From: Candidatus Thorarchaeota archaeon
GTDB lineage: Archaea; Asgardarchaeota; Thorarchaeia; Thorarchaeales; Thorarchaeaceae
NCBI GenBank assembly: GCA_030642465.1
Contig: DAOWNS010000040.1
Coordinates: 1 to 10,633, forward strand
DNA: 10,633 nucleotides
Direction of reading: 5' to 3'
Shown piece by piece: positions 5,104-10,633 of the stretch; the stretch's first letter is position 1, and every line of letters begins with the position of its first letter. The position numbers and the translations under genes were made by a program. The notes under the pieces are model-generated. The model searched no databases. It was not told where the DNA came from and saw only the letters and a list, made by a program, of their open reading frames with translations.

Positions 5104-6360
5104 TCATGTGCCCTCTGCATACGCTCTTGCGTACCTCTCTTGTTCCTCTGTCCACCTGTCAATATTGATGCCCATGGTTTCAAGCTTGGCCAAGGCTGTT
5201 TCCTTGTCGAGTTCGGTTGGGAATTCATAGACCGCTGGTTTTAGCTCTTTCCCATGTTTTGCTAACCAGATCATCGAGTTTAATTGAGACGCAAACGAGA
5301 GATCCATCACCTCGCTCGGATGGCCCTCGGCTGCCGTCAGGTTGACTAGACGCCCTTCGCCAAGCAAGTAGATTACACGTCCGTCTTTCATCGTGTATTC
5401 ATCTAGCGCATGACGAACTCGCCTTTTCCCTGTGCTCAATGCAATCAGATCTGGCTCATTGATCTCTACATTGTAGTGGCCAGAATTGCCCAAGATTGCG
5501 CCGTCTTTCATGACCTTCATATGAGCGCCTGTGATCACATCCTTCATACCTGTGACAGTAAGGAACAAGTCGCCCTCTTTCGCAGCGTCATTCATCGGCA
5601 TCACCCGATATCCGTCCATCCGTGCTTGGAGTGCTTTCACTGGGTCTACCTCGGTCACAATCACATCTGCCCCAAAACCCTTCGCTCTCATTGCAAGACC
5701 TCGGCCGCAGTAGCCATACCCTGCAATAACGACAGTCTTGCCAGCAATCAGAATCGCTGAAGCTCGAAGGACTCCATCGAAGGAGCTCTGACCGGTTCCG
5801 TAGACATTATCGAACATGTGCTTGGTTTCTGCATCGTTGACTGCCATAATTGGGTACTTCAAAGCACCATCATCAGCCATCGCCCGAACTCGAATCACTC
5901 CGGTTGTCGTTTCCTCAGAACCGCCGTAGAGCTTTTGTATCAGTTCTTGGTGTTTGTTATGGATGGTAAAAATCAAGTCAGCTCCGTCATCTAGCGTCAG
6001 TGTGGGTTCCATCTTGAGCGTCTGGTCAATGCACCAGTAGTATTCCTCGGTATTCAAGCCATGCCACGCATAGACTGGAACGTCATTTGCAGCCAGGGCA
6101 GCTGCAACCTTGTCGTTTGTTGAGAGTGGATTGCACCCAGACCATGCGACCTCAGCGCCCGCGGCCCGCAGGGTTTCAACGAGGACTGCAGTTTCCTTTG
6201 TCACGTGTAGACAGCCTGCAATCCTCATCCCTTTGAGTGGCTTTTCCTTAGCATACTTCTCTCTGAGATGCATGAGCACAGGCATGTGCTTCTCTGCATA
6301 CTCAATCAACATCCTGCCTTCCTTGGCAAGTCCCATGTCTTTGACCTTGTAATTAGCCAT
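5104..6360 (-). CDS. ahcY: Adenosylhomocysteinase (S-adenosylhomocysteine hydrolase), archaeal type
   Basis: This NAD-dependent cytoplasmic enzyme splits S-adenosylhomocysteine into adenosine and homocysteine, relieving product inhibition of methyltransferases. Counting from the ATG at 6360 (418 residues): CLHVTKETAVLVETL (about 50-64), GCNPLSTNDKVAAAL (75-89), LDDGADL (123-129), EETTTGVIR (149-157), the substrate-site K168 and D176 within KYPIMAVNDAETK, the NAD-binding GYGYCGRG (214-221), GNSGHYNVEI (291-300) and GEGRLVNLTAAEGHPS (334-349). It lacks the C-terminal KPDHYRY tail of the longer bacterial/eukaryotic forms, as archaeal members do. Some archaeal homologues prefer S-inosylhomocysteine, which sequence alone does not decide. 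I prefer the ATG to a GTG at 6369 because the TATA box puts the transcript start near 6367. No methionine-cycle gene is adjacent. Confidence 0.96.
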   Translation of the reverse strand: MANYKVKDMGLAKEGRMLIEYAEKHMPVLMHLREKYAKEKPLKGMRIAGCLHVTKETAVLVETLRAAGAEVAWSGCNPLSTNDKVAAALAANDVPVYAWHGLNTEEYYWCIDQTLKMEPTLTLDDGADLIFTIHNKHQELIQKLYGGSEETTTGVIRVRAMADDGALKYPIMAVNDAETKHMFDNVYGTGQSSFDGVLRASAILIAGKTVVIAGYGYCGRGLAMRAKGFGADVIVTEVDPVKALQARMDGYRVMPMNDAAKEGDLFLTVTGMKDVITGAHMKVMKDGAILGNSGHYNVEINEPDLIALSTGKRRVRHALDEYTMKDGRVIYLLGEGRLVNLTAAEGHPSEVMDLSFASQLNSMIWLAKHGKELKPAVYEFPTELDKETALAKLETMGINIDRWTEEQERYARAYAEGT

Positions 6361-6387
6361 TTGAACCACGATGGCGAGGCAATGGCT

Positions 6388-6399
6388 TTCATATATGAA
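6388..6399 (-). promoter_or_regulatory. TATA box of adenosylhomocysteinase
   Basis: TTCATATATGAA is a perfect 12-bp palindrome centred about 34 bases before the ATG at 6360. Transcription would start near 6367, giving a leader of only about seven bases, so a GTG at 6369 would fall at or before the transcript start. Being symmetric, it could also support leftward and rightward transcription. Confidence 0.6.
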
Positions 6400-6450
6400 T
6401 CCTACACTCTGGACACGCGATCACAGAACTCTTTAGAGGAATGACTGGTA

Positions 6451-6470
6451 CCGCCTTAGATATGCGGCGG
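6451..6470. repeat. Small inverted repeat around a TATA-like core
   Basis: CCGCC (6451-6455) and GGCGG (6466-6470) flank TTAGATATGC. The core could be the TATA box of the membrane gene at 6518, about 55 bases downstream, and the arms a regulator site. Five-base arms are weak support. Confidence 0.25.
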
Positions 6471-6517
6471 CACAGTTATGTGCATTGCAGTCAGATGATG
6501 ATACAGGGTAAATCGCA

Positions 6518-6937
6518 ATGTCAAACGAATCGTGGATTCCGATAGCGCTCTTGCTGCTCATCATCTCAATAATCTCACCAATTACCATCCTGTGGGTGTC
6601 GATGGTTCCGCATGGGGACCTATACGCGATTCTCATGCCGTTTGGCGGCATCCAAATAGATACACGCTTCGGCGGATCCATCTATCCTAATTTCTCGCCT
6701 CCCATAATGATGGCAGCTCTCGTCTACTTTGCTCTTAGGCTTGGAGTATCAGCTGTGGCGATAGCTTCCATATCAAAACGTCTGCCAGACATCGCGTTGC
6801 TTCTCGCAGGCATCGTTGAAATTAGCATGGTAGTTGCCTTGCCATTGCTTCTTTCGATTGGTGGCGGGATGTATATTCCAATTCCCATACTGGGAATTGT
6901 CATTATACTTGTGTATCTCCTCCGCATTAGAAGATAG
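6518..6937 (+). CDS. Four-helix integral membrane protein, unknown function
   Basis: This 139-residue protein is mostly hydrophobic, with likely helices at about 7-30, 60-86, 91-115 and 118-136. A polar loop at 31-59 (PHGDLYAILMPFGGIQIDTRF) may be external or lie at the membrane surface, and the protein ends with basic LLRIRR. I do not recognise a family. The ATG at 6518 is fixed by an in-frame TAA three codons upstream. Only a weak AGGG site lies before it. It diverges from adenosylhomocysteinase across 157 bases and converges on the DUF4184 gene, with 61 bases between the stops. A reverse-strand frame over the same bases (6724-7017) is a shadow. Confidence 0.7.
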   Translation: MSNESWIPIALLLLIISIISPITILWVSMVPHGDLYAILMPFGGIQIDTRFGGSIYPNFSPPIMMAALVYFALRLGVSAVAIASISKRLPDIALLLAGIVEISMVVALPLLLSIGGGMYIPIPILGIVIILVYLLRIRR

Positions 6938-6998
6938 CATCCTATCTGGGAAGCAGCCATGAAACGGTCTGAGAGGGCATCTTCAGTATTAGCTCGAC

Positions 6999-7565
6999 TC
7001 AGCGTTCTCCCAGCCAAATCCGTTCCCAGAGATTCTCACCCTTGTTCCTTGTCAGAATGATTAACCAGAGAATAATCATGATCACATTGAGGAATACATT
7101 CGCTCTCAGATACCCCAGCTGAATATCTCCCTCAAAAGCAAACAGAAGCACGAGTGGACCCACGATGTCGAGGGGATCGACCCATGGCCAGAATACAGGG
7201 TTGTACCAATGCATAGGAATGTCAAGTAGGATGTGGAAGAGCGCCCCTATCATGCACGAGAACACAAGGGATGGAGTGACCTTGCAAGCATCATCCAATT
7301 GCTTGCGATCAACTCCAAACAGACTTGAGATGATTGGCGGATACAGAAATCTGGTCACAAACACAGCAATAAGGGTTCCAAGAGTGAGGGCTCCCACCAG
7401 ACTGTGCAGAACGAGGTGGTCGAGTAAATCTGGAAAAAAGAAGCGCAAGACCAAGACCTCTACATCGGGGATAACTGAGCCTACAATAAGTCCGGGAAAT
7501 GAAAGTCGCCGGTCAGCCTTTGATAGACCGTAACCCACAGGGTAGTGCATTGGCGTGAAGGGCAT
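6999..7565 (-). CDS. DUF4184 family integral membrane protein
   Basis: This 188-residue protein begins MPFTPMHYPVGYGL and continues FPGLIVGSVIPDVEVL, the N-terminal signature of DUF4184 membrane proteins. Conserved polar residues lie within or beside helices: H7, D34, H54 (LVLHSLVGAL), and H111, D115 and H119 in FHILLDIPMHWYNPVFWPW. This HxxxD-plus-His pattern is reminiscent of the YdjM/DUF457 membrane metal-dependent hydrolases, so a metal-binding membrane enzyme is plausible but unproven. About five membrane segments are seen, with a basic C-terminal tail (LTRNKGENLWERIWLGER). The ATG at 7563-7565 begins the family signature exactly. No strong Shine-Dalgarno site precedes it. It diverges from the carbonic anhydrase-like gene. 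Confidence 0.8.
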   Translation of the reverse strand: MPFTPMHYPVGYGLSKADRRLSFPGLIVGSVIPDVEVLVLRFFFPDLLDHLVLHSLVGALTLGTLIAVFVTRFLYPPIISSLFGVDRKQLDDACKVTPSLVFSCMIGALFHILLDIPMHWYNPVFWPWVDPLDIVGPLVLLFAFEGDIQLGYLRANVFLNVIMIILWLIILTRNKGENLWERIWLGER

Positions 7566-7616
7566 GATTGGTCAACTCTCGGCTCTTGCCTTAGTGGGAC
7601 TGAACTAATCCTTTTC

Positions 7617-7632
7617 AATACTCTTAAAGACC
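7617..7632 (+). promoter_or_regulatory. Possible promoter of the gamma-carbonic anhydrase-like gene
   Basis: AATACTCTTAAAGACC contains a TATA-like CTTAAAG about 40 bases before the TTG at 7667. A transcript would start near 7651 and include the AAGGTGA ribosome site. On the other strand the same bases read CTTTAAGAG, so this short divergent region may also serve the DUF4184 gene. Confidence 0.3.
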
Positions 7633-7653
7633 ATAGAATGAACTATCGCCTTC

Positions 7654-7660
7654 AAGGTGA
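7654..7660 (+). promoter_or_regulatory. Shine-Dalgarno site deciding a TTG start
   Basis: AAGGTGA ends six bases before the TTG at 7667. This supports TTG as the start rather than the internal ATG at 7694, which would cut off the first nine residues. Confidence 0.65.
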
Positions 7661-7666
7661 AACTAA

Positions 7667-8185
7667 TTGGGTCTATACGAATTCGACGGCAAGATGCCAA
7701 AGGTGCACGCAAAAGCCTACGTTTCCCCAAGAGCATCGCTGATTGGGGATGTTGAGGTCGGAGAAGACTCTAGCATTTGGGAATTTGCAGCCCTTCGTGC
7801 TGATATGAATTACATCCGTGTGGGCAAAGGCACGTCCATTCAAGACAATGCGACCGTTCATACAACCTTCACTAATCCCGCTATTATTGGCGATTACGTC
7901 ACTGCGGGACACAACTGTGTGATTCATGCCTGCGAGATTGGAAACCGTGTTGTGGTCGGTATCGGTGCAATAGTCCTCACCGGGGCAAAGGTTGGCGATG
8001 ACTGCGTCATTGGTGCTGGATCAGTCGTCACTGAGAACTCCGTAATTCCTCCCAACTCTCTGGTTCTTGGCATTCCTGGCAAAATCAAGAAGGAAGTCCC
8101 TGAAGGGCTAAAGGAATCTTTCATGGCTGGTGCGGAGCTATACGTGGAGCTAGGTAGGAAACATGCTGAAACCGGGTCGAAGTAG
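7667..8185 (+). CDS. Gamma-class carbonic anhydrase-like hexapeptide-repeat protein
   Basis: This 172-residue left-handed beta-helix protein belongs to the gamma-carbonic anhydrase/YrdA group, whose active members hydrate CO2 to bicarbonate as trimers with zinc or iron. Hexapeptide turns run from about residue 19 to 135 (for example LIGDVEVGEDSSIWEF and VVVGIGAIVLTGAKVGDDCVIGAGSVV). The three metal-binding histidines are present as H65 (TVHTTF) and H82 and H87 (GHNCVIH). R44, D46 and Q59 match the conserved polar residues of Methanosarcina Cam. The acidic loop holding the proton-shuttle Glu of Cam is absent, as in CamH and YrdA forms, so activity is uncertain. The tail (about 144-172) is the usual C-terminal helix. 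There is no signal peptide, so it is cytoplasmic. It starts at TTG behind a good ribosome site and converges on the M1 peptidase gene, with 25 bases between the stops. Confidence 0.92.
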   Translation: MGLYEFDGKMPKVHAKAYVSPRASLIGDVEVGEDSSIWEFAALRADMNYIRVGKGTSIQDNATVHTTFTNPAIIGDYVTAGHNCVIHACEIGNRVVVGIGAIVLTGAKVGDDCVIGAGSVVTENSVIPPNSLVLGIPGKIKKEVPEGLKESFMAGAELYVELGRKHAETGSK

Positions 8186-8210
8186 CCCTGCCCCGTCGAT
8201 TATTCCCGGT

Positions 8211-10211
8211 TCACCAAGTGGCATTTCCTGACCTGCGATTTATGAACACATAGAATACTAGTGCCAATACTATGCCTGTTACGGCGATTACGGGGAGAAT
8301 CTCTATTGGGAGAAATCCCCACAAATTGGTCAGGGACGGAGCGCCGACAATCTGAATGTTTTGAGTGCTTAACGAATCGACATCATAGGAAATCAGGTCA
8401 ACGAGTACATAGTCCTCATAATCCAAGCACACCTCACTTGGTCGAGTAGACACCGATCGTGTAAAAGTGGTTGTACCGTTTATCCATACCATTTCCTCGA
8501 GCAGAACTCCATCGAAATCGTTGTTAACTCTAACTAGCACTTGCTGCGAATATGAGTACGGGTTCAAATCCTCATTCAGGTCCTCCACCGATATGGTCAC
8601 GGTCCCGTCAGTCAGGTTGTAGACCACCCCAGCAAATGAGTAATCGGGGAGGAACGGATTGTCGAACCAAGGCAGGAAGAACCAGTCCATGTTTTCTCCG
8701 CATACGGACTCAAATGCCTCCTGCAGATCTGGCAGTGTGGCTATCTCAAAATAGTTCTGTTTGAAGAAGTAGCTCAAGCTCTCCAGGAATTTCTCATGGC
8801 CTATTTCTACCCTGAGCTTCTCAAGTATCAGTGGAGCTTTCGTATAGTCAATGTATCCCACCAGTTCGGGTCTCTCATAGTTGGACTGGTTGATTACGCT
8901 TCCAGCTCCGGATTCTTGGTGATGCAACCGTACGGTGTCAAGATAGCGATAGTATTGCAAATGCTCCCAATCAGAGTAGTAGACTTCACCATAGTAATTG
9001 TGCGACCAACAGGTTAAGCCCTCGTCCAAGAAGCCCCAGTCTACACAGTCATCTCCAACCAGTTGGGACCACCACTGATGGGCGACCTCATGCACCACAA
9101 CCAGCTCCAAGAACTCAGGATAAAGGGTTCCTGCTCTTACGCTCTCAAGGATCTCACGAGTCATGTATACTTGACAGGGGTATTCCATGCCGCCGTAGAA
9201 TCCATGCTGTTCCACAACGTTAAGGGTCGAGTACGGGTACACACCATAAGTTTCATTCAGCAAAGTGAGTGTCAGACTGGCCCACTCCAGCACGTCATCC
9301 TCCCATTCAGTTTGGGAGTCTGGGAGATAGAAACTGCTCACGTTCACACCATCCACGTTTGCAGACTCCACTTGATAGTATCTAGATGCTGCAAAAGTGA
9401 CCTCTCGTACTGGCAGAACTGGGTCAAAGTGATAGGTCGTGCTCTCTCCGTTGGAATAGCTCTCTATCAGCTCCCCAGTGGCAGCCACAACCATGCCATT
9501 TGGAGCGTTTAGATAGAACTCATAGAATGCCATGTCAATGTAGAATGGATCACCAAAGTTCACATAGGGGTCGGTATTCCAGCCATCGAACTTATCGTAT
9601 ACACAGGGGATTGGGTAGCTACTGGAAACTGTGTAGATCCGTGATTGGTTACCATTCCATCCATAGGCATTCGCTCTGTCAAGACCGTCAGGGAGGGTTG
9701 TGATGAACTCAATGTGGAATTCCGTCCTTGCACCTGGCTGTAGGGAATCAGTCAAGTTCACCCACATCAACTGCTGTTCCCATAGAACGCTGTATTGCAT
9801 CTCCTGAACCGGTTCACTCGTTGTTGTGACGTTTAGGATTGTGATGTTCCCCTGTCTACTATCATACAGCATCCCAGACGGATACAGATGAAATGGTATC
9901 CGCGAGAATGGGACCGGGTCATCGTTGTAGAAATCAATCGTTAGATTTCCCTCGACGGTTGACTCAACCTCATTCAATTTCACGGACAGGTTGAGATGTG
10001 AGAATTGAGCGCCTGTGAAATTTCCTACAGAGAACTCATCGTAGTCCGCGATAGATTTCAAATCGACGATTGGAGAGCTTCCCAGAGATTCATTCGCGGC
10101 AGCATGAGGTTTCACCAGATCTGCATCTCTTACTATTGGGACAAAACTGACAGAAACTAGTAGAGCAAAGACTAGGACTCTAGGAATACCTCTCATCTTC
10201 ATCACTCTCAT
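8211..10211 (-). CDS. Secreted, membrane-anchored M1 family aminopeptidase
   Basis: This zinc aminopeptidase of family M1 would remove N-terminal residues from peptides at the cell surface. Counting from the ATG at 10211 (666 residues), residues 1-30 are a signal peptide with basic MRVMKMRGIPR and a hydrophobic core. A beta-rich N-domain runs to about 290. The exopeptidase motif is GGMEY (340-344), in place of the common GAMEN. The zinc site is HEVAH (374-378) with E397 in FLDEG, the HExxH-x18-E spacing. The transition-state Tyr is probably Y456 in DYTKAP. A helical part follows to about 515, then a beta-domain, a membrane helix at about 634-657 and a short NRRSGNATW tail. Many N-x-S/T sites fit an external location. 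A TTG at 10214 and ATGs at 10202 and 10196 are alternative starts. No clear Shine-Dalgarno site distinguishes them. Confidence 0.93.
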   Translation of the reverse strand: MRVMKMRGIPRVLVFALLVSVSFVPIVRDADLVKPHAAANESLGSSPIVDLKSIADYDEFSVGNFTGAQFSHLNLSVKLNEVESTVEGNLTIDFYNDDPVPFSRIPFHLYPSGMLYDSRQGNITILNVTTTSEPVQEMQYSVLWEQQLMWVNLTDSLQPGARTEFHIEFITTLPDGLDRANAYGWNGNQSRIYTVSSSYPIPCVYDKFDGWNTDPYVNFGDPFYIDMAFYEFYLNAPNGMVVAATGELIESYSNGESTTYHFDPVLPVREVTFAASRYYQVESANVDGVNVSSFYLPDSQTEWEDDVLEWASLTLTLLNETYGVYPYSTLNVVEQHGFYGGMEYPCQVYMTREILESVRAGTLYPEFLELVVVHEVAHQWWSQLVGDDCVDWGFLDEGLTCWSHNYYGEVYYSDWEHLQYYRYLDTVRLHHQESGAGSVINQSNYERPELVGYIDYTKAPLILEKLRVEIGHEKFLESLSYFFKQNYFEIATLPDLQEAFESVCGENMDWFFLPWFDNPFLPDYSFAGVVYNLTDGTVTISVEDLNEDLNPYSYSQQVLVRVNNDFDGVLLEEMVWINGTTTFTRSVSTRPSEVCLDYEDYVLVDLISYDVDSLSTQNIQIVGAPSLTNLWGFLPIEILPVIAVTGIVLALVFYVFINRRSGNATW

Positions 10212-10220
10212 CAATAGTAA

Positions 10221-10231
10221 CGGAATTTCCG
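10221..10231. repeat. CGGAA-T-TTCCG palindrome just before the M1 start
   Basis: This is an exact 5-bp inverted repeat with a one-base centre, ending ten bases before the ATG at 10211. It could be a regulator site overlapping the M1 transcript start, but it is short. CTTATTC on its upstream side may be a weak TATA-like element. Confidence 0.3.
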
Positions 10232-10289
10232 AATAAGGATGTCTTTCAGCGCAGTTGGCCCCGCTTGCGAATTAGTCAGGCGAGTTACA

Positions 10290-10559
10290 TTATTCCTGAA
10301 GCCAACTGTCTTCTTGGCCCAAGGAGCCGGTGCCGCGCCGACGCAATATGACGAACACAATGATACCCGTAATCACTAGTCCCAAAGCCAATAATCCTAT
10401 GAGAGGGAGTACGAAAATCGTTGTATCAGTTGGAATAGCCTGCAGAAGCTCAATCCTCAGTGTACTATCTAAGCGTGGCAATAAAAAGGAGAGGGTGGGT
10501 GCTATGCCCCCACCTGAGGTATTGCTACCGTTCATTGTAAGCTGTACAGAGTTGGACAC
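10290..10559 (-). CDS. Small single-pass membrane protein, possibly a surface-protein remnant
   Basis: This 89-residue reading has a Ser/Thr/Asn/Gly-rich start, a hydrophobic helix at about 48-72 (PLIGLLALGLVITGIIVFV) and a basic then acidic tail (ILRRRGTGSLGQEDSWLQE). That is the C-terminal anchor arrangement of archaeal surface proteins, including the M1 peptidase next to it. The GTG at 10557-10559 has no Shine-Dalgarno site, and an in-frame TAG lies two codons before it. An internal ATG at 10535 is no better placed. There is no signal peptide, which a protein with this topology would normally need. It is thus either a small tail-anchored protein or the 3' remains of a longer surface protein. 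No family is recognised. Confidence 0.45.
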   Translation of the reverse strand: MSNSVQLTMNGSNTSGGGIAPTLSFLLPRLDSTLRIELLQAIPTDTTIFVLPLIGLLALGLVITGIIVFVILRRRGTGSLGQEDSWLQE

Positions 10560-10633
10560 CGAAGTCTAGTACGTCCAGAAAACGGCACTGGACTACTCCG
10601 TGAGGAACCTTCATAGGTGTATCATATTCCTCA

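Noticed and set aside
5410..5760. A 116-codon plus-strand frame rich in Cys and His.
   Set aside because: It is fully inside adenosylhomocysteinase, read antisense. The Cys/His content comes from the reverse complement of that gene.
8555..8575. GGGTTCAAATCCT resembles a tRNA T-arm.
   Set aside because: It lies antisense within the M1 gene, its flanks do not form the 5-bp T stem, and no acceptor, D or anticodon arms are present nearby.
9063..9512. A 149-codon plus-strand frame.
   Set aside because: It is antisense to the HEVAH and GGMEY region of the M1 peptidase. No start signal or family is seen.
1..10633. CRISPR arrays, insertion sequences, phage or toxin-antitoxin genes.
   Set aside because: No direct-repeat arrays, transposase motifs, terminal inverted repeats or recognisable defence genes were found on either strand.

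Overview
The window reads as archaeal chromosome of moderate GC content. The basis is an archaeal-type short adenosylhomocysteinase, DUF2769 and DUF4184 family proteins, TATA-like boxes about 25-40 bases before several starts, Shine-Dalgarno sites of the GAGGTG type, and secreted peptidases held by one C-terminal membrane helix. The mix would suit an Asgard (for example Thorarchaeota-like) or another mesophilic archaeal lineage. That assignment is inference, because no rRNA or other decisive marker is present.

Layout. At 1-488 (+) is the 3' part of an FAD-linked oxidase/dehydrogenase. From 460 to 2139 lie four small minus-strand genes: a Cys-rich unknown, a two-helix membrane protein, a Cys-rich DUF2769 protein and a single-domain PAS protein. 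At 2366-4081 (+) is a secreted, membrane-anchored M14 zinc carboxypeptidase with inserted DxDGDG calcium-type loops. At 4274-5034 (-) is a membrane-bound winged-helix/zinc-ribbon gene that looks broken: its first helix is in another frame, its second helix has no start codon, and the frame stays open past a TAG. At 5104-6360 (-) is adenosylhomocysteinase. A four-helix membrane protein (6518-6937, +) diverges from it. A DUF4184 membrane protein (6999-7565, -) diverges from a gamma-class carbonic anhydrase-like hexapeptide protein (7667-8185, +). At 8211-10211 (-) is a secreted, C-terminally anchored M1 aminopeptidase. At 10290-10559 (-) is a short tail-anchor ORF that may be the remnant of a longer surface protein.

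How the genes work together. There is no obvious multi-gene operon. Most genes have their own promoter-like sequence, and neighbours are often convergent or divergent. Two themes show. One is extracellular peptide breakdown: an M14 carboxypeptidase and an M1 aminopeptidase share the same signal-peptide, ectodomain and tail-helix architecture, which suits peptide scavenging at the cell surface. The other is housekeeping metabolism: S-adenosylhomocysteine removal, an FAD oxidase and a carbonic anhydrase-like protein. I see no tRNA, rRNA, CRISPR array, insertion sequence or phage gene. I do not find a clearly new multi-gene system. The strongest anomalies are the disrupted winged-helix/zinc-ribbon gene and the non-ATG start of the M14 peptidase.
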